Assembly: GCA_946550725.1 (NCBI GenBank)
Contig: CAMNQX010000006.1
Location: forward strand, 39,588-103,587
Reading direction: 5' to 3'
Length of the DNA: 64,000 nucleotides
Origin: an uncultured Clostridia bacterium
GTDB lineage: Bacteria; Bacillota; Clostridia; Oscillospirales; Oscillospiraceae
Below, one piece after another: positions 16,698 through 29,072 of the stretch (position 1 is its first letter; each line of letters begins with the position of its first letter). Below the pieces are notes generated by a model. That model saw only the letters and a program-made list of their open reading frames with translations, had not been told where the DNA came from and made no database searches. Made by a program: the position numbers and the translations under genes.

Positions 16698-17606
16698 ATG
16701 AGTAAGGATACGGCCAGTGCTGTGAAGCAGAAGCATCACTCCACAGACACTCTGTACAAAGTGTTCATCTATGTGGTCCTTATTACCCTCGCCATCACGA
16801 TCATCGTGCCTGTGGGCTGGGTGTTCCTGGCGTCCATCAAGCAGAACAGCGAATTCTACACCAACCCCTGGGCCTTGCCCCTCGGCTTCTATTGGCAGAA
16901 CTTTGTGGATGCCTGGACGACGGCGAAGATGGGTAGCTACATGCTCAACTCCGCGATGGTCACGGCCATGGCCCTGCTGATCCTGCTGGTGGTGGCTCTG
17001 CCCGCGGCGTACTGCCTGTCCCGTTTCCAGTTCCGCGGGAGCAAGTTCTTGAACACCTGCTTCATGGCGGGCCTGTTCATCAACGTCAACTACATCGTCG
17101 TCCCCATCTTCCTGATGCTCAACGGGGGAGACAAGATCCTGCGCCAGATGTTTGGCAACGGATTCCTGCTCAACAATCTGTTTGTGTTGGCACTGGTGTA
17201 TGCCTCAACGGCGCTGCCCTTCACGATCTACCTGCTGTCCGGCTACTTCGCCACGCTGCCCCACGACTTTGAGGAAGCGGCCTACATCGACGGCGCCGGC
17301 TACGGGCGCACGATGCTCAGCGTGATCTTCCCCATGGCGAAGCCCTCTATCATCACCATCATTCTGTTCAACTTCCTCTCCTTCTGGAATGAGTACATCA
17401 TCTCCATGACGTTGATGAGCGGTCTGAACAGTCAGAAGACCCTTCCTGTGGGCTTGCTGAGCCTGCAGCAGGCGTCTCAGAGCGCCGCGCAATATGGTAG
17501 ACTGTACGCCGGCCTCGTGCTGGTCATGCTGCCCACCCTGATCCTGTACATGTGCGTGCAGAAGCAGCTGACGAAGGGCATGACCGTTGGCGGACTGAAA
17601 GGGTAA
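16698..17606 (+). CDS. Sugar ABC transporter permease, MalG type
   Basis: Second membrane subunit of the same importer, 302 residues. The N-terminal helix lies at about 24-48, and five more follow. The EAA loop EEAAYIDGAGYGRTMLSVIFPMAKPS (about 192-217) is well conserved, and the C-terminus ends KQLTKGMTVGGLKG, as in MalG/LacG-type permeases. The ATG follows GAGGAGGTG. It should pair with the MalF-type permease upstream and with the separately placed ATPase at 11838. Confidence 0.94.
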   Translation: MSKDTASAVKQKHHSTDTLYKVFIYVVLITLAITIIVPVGWVFLASIKQNSEFYTNPWALPLGFYWQNFVDAWTTAKMGSYMLNSAMVTAMALLILLVVALPAAYCLSRFQFRGSKFLNTCFMAGLFINVNYIVVPIFLMLNGGDKILRQMFGNGFLLNNLFVLALVYASTALPFTIYLLSGYFATLPHDFEEAAYIDGAGYGRTMLSVIFPMAKPSIITIILFNFLSFWNEYIISMTLMSGLNSQKTLPVGLLSLQQASQSAAQYGRLYAGLVLVMLPTLILYMCVQKQLTKGMTVGGLKG

Positions 17607-17616
17607 GGTGAGAGGA

Positions 17617-17808
17617 ATGAACGCAAAGTTTTGGAAGGAGCACGCGACCCTGCGGGTCATCCTGATCGCTGTTTTCTTCATCGCCGGTCTCGGCCTGACC
17701 ATTGGAGGCTGGACGATGACCGGGCAGCTCCTTGGTTTGGGGATCATGGTCCTGGGTGTGGCCTTTTTGCTGGCCGCACTGTGGCTGTACAACAAAGTTT
17801 TTCAGTAA
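17617..17808 (+). CDS. Small two-helix membrane protein
   Basis: A 63-residue protein I cannot name. After a short basic start (MNAKFWKEHATLR) it has two hydrophobic segments, at about 14-34 and 40-59, separated by a short GGWTMTGQ turn, so it is probably a helical hairpin in the membrane. Start: ATG 17617, after AAGGTGAGAGG. The gene is fitted tightly between the second permease (10 bases) and GH112 (21 bases), with good ribosome sites on both sides, and is likely translated. A role as accessory subunit of the importer or as link between importer and phosphorylase is speculation from position. Confidence 0.7.
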   Translation: MNAKFWKEHATLRVILIAVFFIAGLGLTIGGWTMTGQLLGLGIMVLGVAFLLAALWLYNKVFQ

Positions 17809-17829
17809 AACACAAGGAGCGAGCCGAAT

Positions 17830-20001
17830 ATGAGCGAAAATCAACGGAAAAAGGGGTACGTTACCATTCCGACGGATGTGGATGTCGTCCCCGAAACGCT
17901 GGAACTGCTGAAGCGCTGGGGCGCCGACGCCATCCGTGACTGTGACGGCACGGACTATCCGGAGGAACTCAAGAGCGTGGACGCGAAGGTCTATTCCACC
18001 TATTATACGACCCGTAAGGACAATGCCTGGGCGAAGGCGAACCCCGACGAGGTGCAGCAGTGCTACATCATGACCGGGTTCTATACTGCCCAGTCGGAGG
18101 AGTTGTCCATTCCCCTGATGAAGGGGGTCAACCCCGAGCTGATGGAGCCTAACACCAGAGACGATATCAAGCGCTGGTGGGAGGTCGTGGACCGCACCAC
18201 CGGCCAGGTCATCGATCCGGCCAAGTGGGACTACGACAAGGGGACGGGCTGCGTGACGGTGCATGACGCGGCAGCGTTCCATGAGTACACCGTCAGCTTC
18301 CTGGCCTACCTCATCTGGGACCCCGTCCATATGTACAACGCGGTCACCAACGACTGGAAGGACTTCGAGCATCAGATCACCTTCGACGTTCGCCAGCCCA
18401 AGACCCACAAGTACACCATGGAGCGGCTGCGCAAGTTTATCGCGGACCACCCTTACGTGAACGTGATCCGCTACACCACCTTTTTCCACCAGTTCACCCT
18501 GATCTTCGATGAGCTGAAGCGGGAGAAATACGTGGATTGGTACGGATATTCCGCCTCGGTCTCTCCCTTCATTCTGGAGAAGTTCGAGAAAGAGGTGGGG
18601 TACAAATTCCGTCCCGAGTACATCATCGACCAGGGCTATTACAACAACCAGTACCGCATCCCCTCCAAGGAGTTTAAGGACTTCATGGCTTTCCAGCGCA
18701 AGGAAGTGGCGGCTCTGGCCAAGGAGATGGTGGACATCACCCACGAGTTGGGGAAGGAAGCCATGATGTTCCTGGGCGACCACTGGATCGGCATGGAGCC
18801 TTACATGGATGAGTTCAAGTCCGTTGGGCTGGACTCCGTGGTGGGTAGCGTGGGCAACGGACAGACCCTCCGCATCATCTCCGATATCGAGGGCGTCAAG
18901 TACACGGAAGGCCGGCTTTTGCCGTACTTCTTCCCCGACGTCTTCCACGAGGGCGGCGATCCCGCCAAGGAAGCGAAGATCAACTGGGTCACCGCCCGCC
19001 GGGCCATCCTCCGCAAGCCCATCGACCGTATCGGCTACGGCGGCTATCTGAAGCTGGCCTGCCAGTTCCCTGACTTTATCGACTACGTGGAGCAGGTGTG
19101 CAACGAGTTCCGCGAGCTGCGGGAGAACATCAAGGGCACCACACCCTACTGCGTCAAGACTGTGGCGGTCCTGAACAGCTGGGGCAAGCAGCGCTCCTGG
19201 GGTTGCCACATGGTGCACCACGCCATCTACCAAAAGAAGAATTACAGCTATGCCGGCATCATCGAGTCCCTGTCCGGCGCGCCCTTCGACGTGAAGTTCA
19301 TCAGCTTTGACGACATTAAAGCCGACCCGAAGGCGTTGGATGGCATCGACGTGATCATCAATGTGGGCGACGGCGACACCGCCCATACCGGCGGCGCGAT
19401 TTGGGAGGATCCCCAGGTCATCTCCGCGATCCGCGGCTTCATTTGGAACGGCGGCGGCTTCATCGGCGTGGGCGAGCCTTCCGGCCATCAGTATCAGGGC
19501 CATTACTTCCAGCTGGCTTCCGCCCTAGGCGTAGAGAAGGAGACCGGCTTCACCCTGGGCTACGACAAGTACAACTGGGAGGAGCACCCCGACCACTTCA
19601 TCCTGGCCGACTGCACCAAGGCGGTGGACTTCGGAGAAGGGAAGGACAGCATCTACGCGCTGGAAGGCGCCACCATCCTCGTTCAGCGGGAGAAGGAGGT
19701 GCAGATGGCGGTCAACGAGTACGGCAAGGGCCGCTGCGTGTATATCTCCGGCCTGCCCTATTCCTTTGAAAACAGCCGCGTGCTCTACCGTGCCATTCTG
19801 TGGTCTGCCCACGACGCGGAAAACCTCCACAAGTGGTTCTCCAGCAACTTCAACGTGGAAGTTCACGCCTATGTGAAGAACGGCAAGTACTGCGTGGTCA
19901 ACAACACCTACGAGCCGCAGAGCACCACCATCTACCGCGGCGACGGCTCCAGCTTCACGCTGGATCTGGCCGCCAACGAGATCCGCTGGTACGAGATCTA
20001 A
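17830..20001 (+). CDS. lnpA: 1,3-beta-galactosyl-N-acetylhexosamine phosphorylase (GH112)
   Basis: GH112 enzymes split lacto-N-biose (Gal-beta-1,3-GlcNAc) or galacto-N-biose (Gal-beta-1,3-GalNAc) with phosphate into galactose 1-phosphate and the N-acetylhexosamine, inside the cell. The 723-residue protein lacks a signal peptide and shows family blocks throughout: KRWGADAIRDCDGTDYPEEL (about 26-45), DHWIGMEPYMDEFKSVGLDSVVGSVGNG (about 317-344; Asp335 lies in the region that holds the general acid), EGRLLPYFFPDVFHEGGDP and a glutamine-amidotransferase-like middle domain with GGGFIGVGEPSGHQYQG (about 541-557). A C-terminal beta domain ends the protein. Length is close to bifidobacterial LnpA (about 750). 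Preference for LNB or GNB cannot be read; the GH101 gene in this window favours GNB. Confidence 0.95.
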   Translation: MSENQRKKGYVTIPTDVDVVPETLELLKRWGADAIRDCDGTDYPEELKSVDAKVYSTYYTTRKDNAWAKANPDEVQQCYIMTGFYTAQSEELSIPLMKGVNPELMEPNTRDDIKRWWEVVDRTTGQVIDPAKWDYDKGTGCVTVHDAAAFHEYTVSFLAYLIWDPVHMYNAVTNDWKDFEHQITFDVRQPKTHKYTMERLRKFIADHPYVNVIRYTTFFHQFTLIFDELKREKYVDWYGYSASVSPFILEKFEKEVGYKFRPEYIIDQGYYNNQYRIPSKEFKDFMAFQRKEVAALAKEMVDITHELGKEAMMFLGDHWIGMEPYMDEFKSVGLDSVVGSVGNGQTLRIISDIEGVKYTEGRLLPYFFPDVFHEGGDPAKEAKINWVTARRAILRKPIDRIGYGGYLKLACQFPDFIDYVEQVCNEFRELRENIKGTTPYCVKTVAVLNSWGKQRSWGCHMVHHAIYQKKNYSYAGIIESLSGAPFDVKFISFDDIKADPKALDGIDVIINVGDGDTAHTGGAIWEDPQVISAIRGFIWNGGGFIGVGEPSGHQYQGHYFQLASALGVEKETGFTLGYDKYNWEEHPDHFILADCTKAVDFGEGKDSIYALEGATILVQREKEVQMAVNEYGKGRCVYISGLPYSFENSRVLYRAILWSAHDAENLHKWFSSNFNVEVHAYVKNGKYCVVNNTYEPQSTTIYRGDGSSFTLDLAANEIRWYEI

Positions 20002-20017
20002 TACCTGCGTCAAAAGA

Positions 20018-20055
20018 AAGCGCCCCCACCAGATTTGGTGGGGGCGCTTCTTGTG
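20018..20055 (+). terminator. Rho-independent terminator after GH112
   Basis: AAGCGCCCCCACC (20018-20030) pairs with GGTGGGGGCGCTT (20037-20049) around AGATTT, followed by CTTG. It ends the transporter-GH112 operon. The T run is short. Confidence 0.82.
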
Positions 20056-20094
20056 ATAATGACGACAATAGTCAATATGAGAAAAAAGAAATTG

Positions 20095-20123
20095 TTGCAA
20101 TTCGCCAATAGTGGGTGTATAAT
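20095..20123 (+). promoter_or_regulatory. Promoter of the GH95 gene
   Basis: TTGCAA (20095-20100) and TATAAT (20118-20123) with a 17-base spacer. The leader to the ATG at 20241 is about 110 bases, with a small AAGGGTGTAAGGCCCTT hairpin (about 20137-20152) and a purine-rich stretch ending in AAGGAGG (20223-20229). Confidence 0.82.
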
Positions 20124-20240
20124 ATCTCTAATTACAAGGGTGTAAGGCCCTTGCGCCTTGAAGGGAATTCTCTTTGAGGCGGCACATGTTATTACCTGCC
20201 CTGGAAGGAAGGGAAGGAAAACAAGGAGGTCTTGTTCAAA

Positions 20241-23200
20241 ATGAGAGGGATTTTGAAACAAAAGACGAGAAGAGCTATTGCTATGCTGCTGGTGCTCACT
20301 ATGCTGGTGAGCAGCCTGGGGCTGACGGCTCTGGCCGCGCCCGGTGACGAGAGCGGCGGGTCGAGCGCCTTGCCGGAGCTGAAGCTTTGGTACGACGAGC
20401 CTGCCAGCCAGATGATCAGCAGCACCGACGAGAATGAAATTTGGCAGCAGGCTACTTTGCCCATTGGCGATGGCGACTTGGCTGCCAATGTCTACGGGGA
20501 GATCGGCACCGAGCGCCTGACCCTCAATGAAAAGACTCTGTGGACAGGCGGCCCCTCCGAGTCCCGCCCCAACTACATTGGTGGCAATCTGGAGCGTCAG
20601 GGCGAGAACGGCGCGCGCCTTAAGAGAGTCCAGCAGAAGTTTTTGAATAATGACACCAGCGGGGCCGTCAGTGAGGCCGGTGGCCTTGTGGGTGAGGACA
20701 ACGGCAACTACGGCTACTACTCTCCCTGGAGCGAGCTGCAGATCGTTACATCCGGCGTTACCTCGGCCACATCAGGTACTTATCAGCGCTGGCTGTCCCT
20801 GGATGACGCGATTGCCGGCGTGGAGTTTACGGCCAACGGCGTGGACTACACCCGGGAGTACTTTGTGAGCAACCCGGATCATGTGCTGGTGGCACATTTG
20901 ACCGCCAGCGCAAGCGCTACCTTTACCGTGACCCTGCCCAAGAAAATGATCACCTCGGCAACTGCCGTAGCGCAGGGAACGGATACCCTGGCCCTATGCG
21001 GCGAGCTGACCGACAACCAGGAGAAGTTCGCCTCCTTCCTGAAGGCGGTGCCCGGCGCGGACACTACTGTGACGGCCAGCGGCGATCGCATCACCGTTAC
21101 CGGTACCGACGTGACCCTGTATTTCTCCGCGGCCACCGACTATAAGGCCGTGTTCCCCACCTACCGCACCGGCGAGACGGACGCCCAGCTGGCCGCCCGC
21201 GTGCTGAAGAAGGTGACCGACGCCGCATCCAAGGGCTATGCTGCGGTAAAGGCCGACCACCTGACGGATTACCACAGCCTGTTTAACCGCATGACCCTGA
21301 ATGTGGGTCAGACCGCTACGACCAAGCCGACCAACGACTTGCTCGCGGCCTACAAGAATGGCACGGCCAGCGTTGGCGAACAGCGCCTGCTGGAGGTCAT
21401 GCTCTACCAGTTCGGTCGTTACCTCACCATCGCAAGCTCCCGGGAGAATTCCATTCTGCCCGCCAACCTCCAGGGCGTGTGGAACAACCGGGTGAATCCC
21501 CCCTGGATGTCCGACTACCACACCAACGTCAACCTCCAGATGAACTACTGGCCTACCTATGTCACCAATCTGGCCGAGTGCGGCGACTCCTTGGTGCGTT
21601 TCACCGAGAGCCTGCGGGAGCCGGGCCGGATCACGGCAAAGATCTACGCGGGCATTGAAAGCACTGCGGAAAACCCGGAAAACGGCTTTATGGCCCACAC
21701 CCAGACCACCCCCTACGGCTACACCACCCCCGGCTGGAGCTTTGACTGGGGCTGGTCTCCCGCCGCCATCGCGTGGCTGATCCAGAACGTCTGGGAGTAT
21801 TATGAGTACACCGGCGATGTGGAGTATATGCGCAACTACATCTACCCCATCATGCGGGAGTACACCCGTTTTTATGACCAGTTCCTCATTGATAAGACCT
21901 CGGGGAAGACTGCCGACAAGCTGACCGCCGCAGATGACGCGAACGGCGTGGTTCTGGCCTCCGTGCCCGCCTACTCCCCGGAGCATGGCCCCCGGACGGC
22001 GGGCAACACCTATGAGCACTCCATCATCTGGCAGCTCTACGAGGACACCATCACCGCCGCCGAGCTGCTGAATGTGGACACGGCCCGGATCGGGGATGAA
22101 AACACCCCGGGCACCTGGGCCTATAACCAGGCCCACCTGGAAGGCCCCATTGAGATCGGCGCCAGCGGCGAGGTCAAGGAATGGTATGAGCAATATGGCC
22201 TGAACAGCGAGGGCAAAGCGGTCTACGAGGACGGCACGCTTTTGGGCAACGGCGACCAGGGCAGCGGCCACCGTCATCTGTCCCATATGATCGGCCTGTT
22301 CCCCGGCGACCTGGTCCAGACCAACGACGAATGGTATGAGGCCGCCCGGGTGTCCATGAACAACCGTAACGATGTGAACACAGGCTGGTCCATGGCCCAC
22401 CGTATTACCTGCTGGGCACGTCTGCGGGACGGCAACCATGCTCACAAGGTCGCGAGCCTGATGCTCAAGAACGATAAGATCTATGGCAACCTGTGGGATA
22501 CCCATCCTCCCTTCCAGATCGACGGCAACTTTGGCTATACCGCCGGTGTGGCCGAGATGCTGATGCAGAGCAACATGGGCTTCATCGACCTCCTGCCCGC
22601 ACTGCCTGACGCCTGGGCCACCGGCAGCTATGATGGACTGCTGGCCCGCGGCAACTTTGAGGTGGACGCTGCTTGGACGAACAAGTCCCTGACCGGGGCT
22701 GCCATCACCTCCAAGAACGGCGGCGAGTGTGTGGTAAGCTATCCCAGCCTCTCCCTGGCCAAGGTGACTAACAGCGCCGGCCAGACCATCCAGTTCACCG
22801 CGGTGGACAGCGACAAGATCAGCTTCAACACCGCCAAGGGCGAGACCTATACCATCAGTGAGATCCCCGCTCAGGACATCAGTGTGGTGGAGAACGCCAG
22901 GGCTTATCGTGCCAGCGACAGCTCCGCCACGATCTTCTGGACGGCCAAAGCGGGGGAGAACTATCAGATCTACCGCCAGATTGGCGGCGGCGAGATCCTT
23001 CCCGTGGGTACAGCCACGACGACCAGTCCCTTTACCGATACCGCTGCCTATGCGGACATGGGCGAAATCGTGTACTACATAGCAGTTGACGACAAGTTGC
23101 CGTCCTCCGCGATCCCGCTGGTGGATATGTGCAACCAGATGATTGACGACAGCTATTCCGGCATTACCTTTAACAGCGTATGGGGTACGTGGAGCGATTC

Positions 23201-26200
23201 CAACTGTCATAACGGTGGGATCCACTTTGCGGAAGGGGCCAACGTGAGTCAGGCGACCATTGACTTTACGTTCTATGGAACTGGTATTGAGGTCTATGGT
23301 TGTACAAACACCAACCACGGTAGCATGACCGTTTCGATCGATGGGACTGAGGCTGGAAGCGCAAACTTCTATGCGGCCCGTGCCCATACCGTCAAGCTCT
23401 TTGAAAAGAGTGACCTGACTCTCGGTGAGCATACCATCCATCTCTCTGATCCGACGGGGAAAATCGAGTTTGACGCGTTTAAAGTGCTGAATAGTAGCGC
23501 GGCTCCTGTTCCCGATACCATTACCATCACTGCTGCCGGGGGTGTAAACCGCCTGGTTAAGGGTGGTGATGCCCTACAAATGCTGGCTGATGCTGATGTG
23601 ACATGGAGCGTTTCTGGTGACACTGGCAGCACCATCAGCACTACGGGCCTTCTTACTGCGGGTAGTGTGAGTGGAACAGCCACCGTTACCGCCGCTTCCA
23701 AGGTCAACCCCGCTATCCGTGATACCTACACGGTTACCGTTTCCATCCCTGGCACCACCACCTTTGTTCCTGCAACCACAGGCACCAGTTCCAGCGCCGC
23801 GCTCAACAGCAGCGAGATCACCTTTGCTTCCCCCGGTGGCGCTTGGTACACGTGGAACGAGGGCGGCACCTATTCGCCCCATAAGGCAGAGGTGGACGTG
23901 GTCGGCGCTACCTTTACCTATACTTTTACCGTCCCCGCTGGTCAAGTGGGCGCGGTAGAGGTCTATGTCCAGACCCTCAATCAAAACGCCGGCATCATTT
24001 CCTTCACCCTGAACGGCGGTGAAGCTTCTGACGTCAGCCTTCTCTCGTCTTCTCCCCAGAAGCAACTGAAAGTTCAAGAGTATACGAATCTAGCCGCCGG
24101 TGAATATACTCTGGTCGGCACGGCGAAAACAAATCCTGACAGCGCTAATGCGAAAAAAATCAATCTGGACTACATTAAGGTCATTCTCTCTCCGGCGGTG
24201 GAGCCTCCCGCCCGTGCTGAGCTGCTGAATCTTATCAACGAGTGCGCCCTCATCAGCAGCGAGGCATATACCGGCGATTCGTGGTCTGCGTTTGCCGCCG
24301 CATTGACAAACGCCGGTACTGTGGCCGGTGCAGAAGAGACAACGGCTGCGGCTTTGACGGAGCAGGTCACCGCATTGACGAGCGCAAAAAATGCCCTGGA
24401 TCCCATTAGCCTGACTTCCCCCACGGGCCTTGCCTCGGTCCTGGAGGAAGGCACCGCTGTGACGCTGAAATGGAACGCGGTACCCGGCGCGGACAGCTAT
24501 GAGGTCACTGTGGGTAGCAAGACCGTTACGACAGAACAAACTGTTTGCCGTGTGGACGGCTTGGAATCCTATGAGACGTATAGCTGTTCCGTGAAGGCGA
24601 AAAACAACGCGGGACAGACTTCCACCGCTTCTGATGCAATCAATGTTACCACGCTGGACACCGTTGCACCCGGCGCGCCCACCGGCTTGTCTTACAGCGG
24701 CGGCGCCCTCACTTGGACTGCCGCGACCGATAACGTGGCCGTGACCGGCTATAAGGTCTATGTAGACGGGGTGAAGAACGCCGATGAGACCAACACTACC
24801 TCCCGCACCGTGACGGTCAATGACGGCAGCACAGTCCAGGTTATTGCCTTTGATGCTGCGGGCAACGAATCTGCCCCCGCCGTTTTGGTGGTGGCCCAAA
24901 GCTACACCGTGACCCTGACCAACGCCACGCTGGCCAACAAGTCCGCCTCCGGCAGCTTTAAGGCTGGCGAAGCGGTCATCGTCAACGCCACCGTGCCCGC
25001 GGGCAGCATCGTCACCGGCTGGACCTCCCCGGACATTACGGTCACCGGAAAGGATGAGACCATCAGCTTTGCTATGCCGGCGAAGAACGTATTGCTGGAA
25101 GCCAATGTGGTAGCCAAGAACTGGTCGGTCACCACCGAACTGAACAACCTGGTCAGCAGCCTGGAAAACAATGCCACCGTTCCTCACAAGGGCGACGTTT
25201 CGTTCCAGCTGATTGCTTACGCGCCCTATCAGCTGCCTACCTCCATCCATGTGACCATGGACGGCAAGGAGCTGCAGTCTCCCTGGGTCCAGTATGACGT
25301 GACTACCGGCACAGTCACGGTCCGTGAGGTCACCGGCGATGTGGTCGTCACTGCGGAGAACGCGCCCCAGACGCCCACCGGCACAACGTTTACTGCCTCC
25401 GATCCCTTCCAGCTTCCCGCCGCTGTGGGCGGAGTCACCAAGCTGGAGGCGGAGTATATGGAGCTGACCCCTGGCAACGGCAGTTCGCTGGCGGCGGTCT
25501 ACGGCCCCAACTTCGGCAACAAGCAGCTCACCGGCTTTGCGGCCGGCGACACCATCAAGCTTTATTACAGCGCCGCCCAGCCCGGCCGGTACGGCTTGAC
25601 CCTCCGCTACAAGTCCGCGCGGGCCGCCGACCAACCCCAGAACTTCAACTGGAGCGGCACGAACGTAGAGGATCACAACGGCTCTGTGCCCAGCACGCTG
25701 GACACCGCCGGTCAGGCCGTTTATGAGGAAACCACCCTGCGCTTCAATGTTGAAAGGGCCGGCGCCGGCGTGGTGGAGTTTAACGCCAATGCTCTGGCCG
25801 AGGGCGCGGGCGCTTACGGCGGCCCCGACCTCGACTCCATGACCTTCACGCTGGAGGCCATCGCCGCCACTGCTGTGGAGACGATCACTCTGACTCCGGA
25901 TGAGGTCACCCTCTATCTGGAGGGGGCAAGCGGTGAGGATGCCGCCGTGCTGAACGCCGCGGTTACGCCGAACGACGCCACCAACAAGACCCTCCGCTGG
26001 GAGTCCAGCGACAGCAGTATCGTCTATGTCACCCAGGATGGCCACATCGGCGCCCGCAGCAACGGGACCGCCCAGATCACCGCCAGAGCCATGGACGGCA
26101 GCGGCGTGATCAGCGAGGCCGCCACCGTCACCGTGAAGACCAAGATCTCCGGCGAAGTGAGTATATCCGGCGTAGCGGAGTACGGCAAGGAGCTGGTGGC

Positions 26201-29018
26201 CTCCATCAACCAGATCTCCAATCAGGACGCCAAGGCCACGCTGACCTACCAGTGGAACCGGAACGGGGAAGCGATTGATGGCGCCACTGACCGTCACTAT
26301 ACCGTGACCGTGGGCAAAGATGCGGTGGGCGATGTGCTTACCGTGACCGTGTTTGCCACCGATCCCTATGTGGGTGGGGCCAACGGCACTGTTTCTACCA
26401 ACTCTGTCACCGTTGCCAAGGCCAAAGGCCCCGATGTGGTCGCCAGCCTGAACGCGGTGGACTGCACGGAAGGGGATAACGGCCAGATTACCGGCCTCAA
26501 CCCGGAGCGCGCCTATGAGTACAAGCTGGTCAGCGCCGGCGATGACGCTTGGGCGGATATCCCCGGCACGCCCGGCGCTACGACGCTGGAGGATCTCCCC
26601 GCCGGCAGCTACCATGTCCGGGTGAAGGAGACGGCTGCGTACACCGCCGGCGATCCCTCCAGCACCCTGACCATTTTGGCGGCCGGCGCAAGCGGAAACG
26701 CCATTCACATCGGGACCTTCGACGGCGGCGTGGTGCGTGCCGACGTTCGCAAGGCAACTGCGGGCGCGACCGTGACCCTGACCGTCCTCCCCAACACGGG
26801 CTACGAGCTGGCAAGCGATTCCCTGAAGGTCAACGATGGCGTGGTGAGCCTCACGGATGCCGGAAATGATACCTTCACCTTTGCTATGCCCGATGAGGAA
26901 GCCACTGTTACCGCGCAGTTCCAAAAGAAGACCTACACCATCACCCATACCCAGCTGACCAATGTGCAGTGTGACCAGGCCCAGCACAATCACAGCTTTG
27001 AGTATGGCGCCACGCCCACCATTACGCTGACACCCGACGAGGGCTACGAGCTGCCCCATGTTATTACCGTCACCGTGACGGATGGAGGCATGCCCTTTAC
27101 CTTCTATACCTACGACGCCAACACCGGTAAGATCGTCTTTGAGGGCGGCATTTCCGACGATCTGACCATTAAGGGCGACGGCATCAAGAAGTCCTTCGAC
27201 GTGATCTACAATATGTACGGCCTTTCCTCCCTGGACGGCCCGCGCTTTGTGGATTACGAAGGGGCGCTCAGCCTGACCATCACCGCCAAGGACGGCTATA
27301 CGTTGCCCGACGACATTACCATTACCATGGGCGAGACGGAGTTGGCGGCCAGCCAGTATACCTACGCCCAAGCAGACGGCACATTGACGATCGCGGAGGG
27401 CATCATCACCGACAGGATCACCGTGACGGCCCGGGGCGTCAGCAGCCTGCCCAACCTGGCCAGGGTGGACATCACCTCCAGCCCTGCCGGGGAGCCGGCA
27501 GTGGGCACCCAGTTCACCGCCACCACCACGCCCACCGACGCATTCCCCGACTACCAGTGGTACCGCGTCAGCGCCACCGATGACGACAACCGCACCCCCA
27601 TCAACGGCGCGACCAACCGTACCTATGTTGTCAAGGCGGCTGATGTGGGTTACCGCATCCAGGTTTCCGCCACCGGCACGACCAAGTACAGCGGCACGGT
27701 GTACTCCGCTCTGAGCCAGACCGTCCGCGGGGCAGACGTGGTGCACGTGGAGAGCGTTTCCGTGAAGCCGGAGGCCATCACCATTACCGCCGGAGGAAAT
27801 GCCCAGCAGCTGACCGCGGTGGTCACACCCAGCGATGCCGCCAACAAGACAGTGACCTGGAGTTCCAGCAATTCCGACATTGTAGCTGTGACCTCCAGCG
27901 GCGCGGTCTCCGGCAAGGTAGAAGGCTCGGCCACGATCACTGTTACCACTGTTGACGGCGGATACACCGCCACCTGTCAGGTCACCGTCATCGGGATCAC
28001 GCTGGACGACCTGTCTGTGACGGTTGGCTCCACGAAGAGCGTGACCGCGCATATCCCCAGCGACCTGCCCTACCGTACGCAGACCTGGACCAGCAGCGAC
28101 GAGAGCGTCGCGACGGTGGCTGAGAACGGCGCAGTCACTGGCGTGGCCGCCGGAACGGCGACCATTACGGTGACGACCGACACCGGCTTTACCGCCTCCT
28201 GCACCGTGACCGTTCGTGCGGCCAGCACCGGCAGCGGAGGCTCCGCACCTTCTGAGACCACCAAGACCGAGACCCGGGAGGACGGCAGCAAGGTGACCAC
28301 CGTTACCAAGCCCGACGGCACGGTGACCGAGACCGTGGAGCAGCCTGACGGCTCCAAGTCCGAGACCGTTACCACTAAGGCTGGCGATGTGACCATCACC
28401 GTCACCGACGCGGAGGGCGAGGAGCTGGCCAAGGTGGAGCTTCCCGCTACCATTCCCACCCCCGAGACCCGGTTTGACGACGTGCCCGAGGGTCACTGGG
28501 CGGACAAGGCCATCCACAACGCCGCCGCTCTGGAGCTGGTGAAGGGCGTTGGAAACAACAAGTTCGACATGGTCGCTCCCATGAGCCGCGGCTCGCTGGC
28601 GACGGTGCTCCACCGCCTGTCCCAGGGCAAGACGGACTACGAGACCACCTTCCAGGACGTGGCCGCCGGTAAGTTCTATACCGAAGGCGTGGCCTGGGCG
28701 GCCAAGGCGGGCGTTGTCACCGGCTACACCGAAGATACCTTCGCTCCTGAAGACGTGATCACCCGGGAGCAGCTGGCGGTGATGCTGGCGCGGTACGCCA
28801 AGCTCATCGGCATGGACACCAAGGCGGACGCAAAAGCCCTTGAACAGTTCGCCGACGGCGAGAACACCGGCAGCTGGGCCGTGAACGGCGTGGCCTGGTG
28901 CGTAAACAAGGGCATCCTCCAGGGCAAGGGCGGCAACGTCCTCGATCCCACCACCAACGTCACCCGCGCGGAAGTGGCCGTGATGCTGGACCGGTTCATC
29001 GCCCTGATCCAGAAGTAA
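20241..29018 (+). CDS. Giant SLH-anchored GH95 alpha-fucosidase
   Basis: A 2925-residue secreted protein. Signal peptide at 1-36. GH95 catalytic region at about 45-860: [27 protein letters not shown] with the Asn429-x-Asn431 pair, SPEHGP with Glu581 (general acid position) and [12 protein letters not shown] with Asp761. GH95 enzymes release alpha-1,2-L-fucose (some act on alpha-galactosyl) from host glycans. Then come FN3 (about 877-957), a galactose-binding-like module (957-1090), Big_2-like (1092-1169), a carbohydrate-binding-like module (1170-1317), a FIVAR-like helix bundle (1322-1390), two FN3 (1391-1554), a CBM6-like module (1712-1874), Big_2 and other Ig-like repeats, and three SLH domains (about 2744-2925). 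Start: ATG 20241, 11 bases after AAGGAGG; an in-frame TTG at 20232 sits too close. The 3-prime end is a cassette shared with two other giant genes. Confidence 0.94.
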   Translation: MRGILKQKTRRAIAMLLVLTMLVSSLGLTALAAPGDESGGSSALPELKLWYDEPASQMISSTDENEIWQQATLPIGDGDLAANVYGEIGTERLTLNEKTLWTGGPSESRPNYIGGNLERQGENGARLKRVQQKFLNNDTSGAVSEAGGLVGEDNGNYGYYSPWSELQIVTSGVTSATSGTYQRWLSLDDAIAGVEFTANGVDYTREYFVSNPDHVLVAHLTASASATFTVTLPKKMITSATAVAQGTDTLALCGELTDNQEKFASFLKAVPGADTTVTASGDRITVTGTDVTLYFSAATDYKAVFPTYRTGETDAQLAARVLKKVTDAASKGYAAVKADHLTDYHSLFNRMTLNVGQTATTKPTNDLLAAYKNGTASVGEQRLLEVMLYQFGRYLTIASSRENSILPANLQGVWNNRVNPPWMSDYHTNVNLQMNYWPTYVTNLAECGDSLVRFTESLREPGRITAKIYAGIESTAENPENGFMAHTQTTPYGYTTPGWSFDWGWSPAAIAWLIQNVWEYYEYTGDVEYMRNYIYPIMREYTRFYDQFLIDKTSGKTADKLTAADDANGVVLASVPAYSPEHGPRTAGNTYEHSIIWQLYEDTITAAELLNVDTARIGDENTPGTWAYNQAHLEGPIEIGASGEVKEWYEQYGLNSEGKAVYEDGTLLGNGDQGSGHRHLSHMIGLFPGDLVQTNDEWYEAARVSMNNRNDVNTGWSMAHRITCWARLRDGNHAHKVASLMLKNDKIYGNLWDTHPPFQIDGNFGYTAGVAEMLMQSNMGFIDLLPALPDAWATGSYDGLLARGNFEVDAAWTNKSLTGAAITSKNGGECVVSYPSLSLAKVTNSAGQTIQFTAVDSDKISFNTAKGETYTISEIPAQDISVVENARAYRASDSSATIFWTAKAGENYQIYRQIGGGEILPVGTATTTSPFTDTAAYADMGEIVYYIAVDDKLPSSAIPLVDMCNQMIDDSYSGITFNSVWGTWSDSNCHNGGIHFAEGANVSQATIDFTFYGTGIEVYGCTNTNHGSMTVSIDGTEAGSANFYAARAHTVKLFEKSDLTLGEHTIHLSDPTGKIEFDAFKVLNSSAAPVPDTITITAAGGVNRLVKGGDALQMLADADVTWSVSGDTGSTISTTGLLTAGSVSGTATVTAASKVNPAIRDTYTVTVSIPGTTTFVPATTGTSSSAALNSSEITFASPGGAWYTWNEGGTYSPHKAEVDVVGATFTYTFTVPAGQVGAVEVYVQTLNQNAGIISFTLNGGEASDVSLLSSSPQKQLKVQEYTNLAAGEYTLVGTAKTNPDSANAKKINLDYIKVILSPAVEPPARAELLNLINECALISSEAYTGDSWSAFAAALTNAGTVAGAEETTAAALTEQVTALTSAKNALDPISLTSPTGLASVLEEGTAVTLKWNAVPGADSYEVTVGSKTVTTEQTVCRVDGLESYETYSCSVKAKNNAGQTSTASDAINVTTLDTVAPGAPTGLSYSGGALTWTAATDNVAVTGYKVYVDGVKNADETNTTSRTVTVNDGSTVQVIAFDAAGNESAPAVLVVAQSYTVTLTNATLANKSASGSFKAGEAVIVNATVPAGSIVTGWTSPDITVTGKDETISFAMPAKNVLLEANVVAKNWSVTTELNNLVSSLENNATVPHKGDVSFQLIAYAPYQLPTSIHVTMDGKELQSPWVQYDVTTGTVTVREVTGDVVVTAENAPQTPTGTTFTASDPFQLPAAVGGVTKLEAEYMELTPGNGSSLAAVYGPNFGNKQLTGFAAGDTIKLYYSAAQPGRYGLTLRYKSARAADQPQNFNWSGTNVEDHNGSVPSTLDTAGQAVYEETTLRFNVERAGAGVVEFNANALAEGAGAYGGPDLDSMTFTLEAIAATAVETITLTPDEVTLYLEGASGEDAAVLNAAVTPNDATNKTLRWESSDSSIVYVTQDGHIGARSNGTAQITARAMDGSGVISEAATVTVKTKISGEVSISGVAEYGKELVASINQISNQDAKATLTYQWNRNGEAIDGATDRHYTVTVGKDAVGDVLTVTVFATDPYVGGANGTVSTNSVTVAKAKGPDVVASLNAVDCTEGDNGQITGLNPERAYEYKLVSAGDDAWADIPGTPGATTLEDLPAGSYHVRVKETAAYTAGDPSSTLTILAAGASGNAIHIGTFDGGVVRADVRKATAGATVTLTVLPNTGYELASDSLKVNDGVVSLTDAGNDTFTFAMPDEEATVTAQFQKKTYTITHTQLTNVQCDQAQHNHSFEYGATPTITLTPDEGYELPHVITVTVTDGGMPFTFYTYDANTGKIVFEGGISDDLTIKGDGIKKSFDVIYNMYGLSSLDGPRFVDYEGALSLTITAKDGYTLPDDITITMGETELAASQYTYAQADGTLTIAEGIITDRITVTARGVSSLPNLARVDITSSPAGEPAVGTQFTATTTPTDAFPDYQWYRVSATDDDNRTPINGATNRTYVVKAADVGYRIQVSATGTTKYSGTVYSALSQTVRGADVVHVESVSVKPEAITITAGGNAQQLTAVVTPSDAANKTVTWSSSNSDIVAVTSSGAVSGKVEGSATITVTTVDGGYTATCQVTVIGITLDDLSVTVGSTKSVTAHIPSDLPYRTQTWTSSDESVATVAENGAVTGVAAGTATITVTTDTGFTASCTVTVRAASTGSGGSAPSETTKTETREDGSKVTTVTKPDGTVTETVEQPDGSKSETVTTKAGDVTITVTDAEGEELAKVELPATIPTPETRFDDVPEGHWADKAIHNAAALELVKGVGNNKFDMVAPMSRGSLATVLHRLSQGKTDYETTFQDVAAGKFYTEGVAWAAKAGVVTGYTEDTFAPEDVITREQLAVMLARYAKLIGMDTKADAKALEQFADGENTGSWAVNGVAWCVNKGILQGKGGNVLDPTTNVTRAEVAVMLDRFIALIQK

Positions 29019-29072
29019 GCAATCTCTCAAGAACGAAACAAGGAGGCCGCCCGAAGTTTGGGCGGCCTCCTT
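28224..29072 (+). repeat. SLH anchoring cassette, copy 1
   Basis: Codes GGSAPSETT, a Thr/Val/Glu-rich linker with [18 protein letters not shown], and three SLH domains, and runs on through the stop codon into AAGCAATCTCTCAAGAACG and the terminator. Near-identical DNA is found at 54921-55733 and 63304-64000. The last 320 bases match copy 2 apart from a few differences at 28904-28913 and in the terminator loop. Confidence 0.95.

Noticed and set aside
24090..29030. Antisense open frame of 1646 codons opposite the GH95 gene (also 47628-54038 and 58144-63690 opposite the other two giants).
   Set aside because: The plus-strand genes have signal peptides, known domains and good starts. Long antisense frames are expected where codons are GC-rich at the third base and Thr/Val/Ala/Gly dominate. 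The antisense products are low-complexity His/Gly/Val/Leu sequence without ribosome sites.
28224..29072. Cassette repeats considered as insertion sequences or integron cassettes.
   Set aside because: They code in-frame SLH domains, have no transposase, terminal inverted repeats or target duplications, and are fused to the upstream gene.
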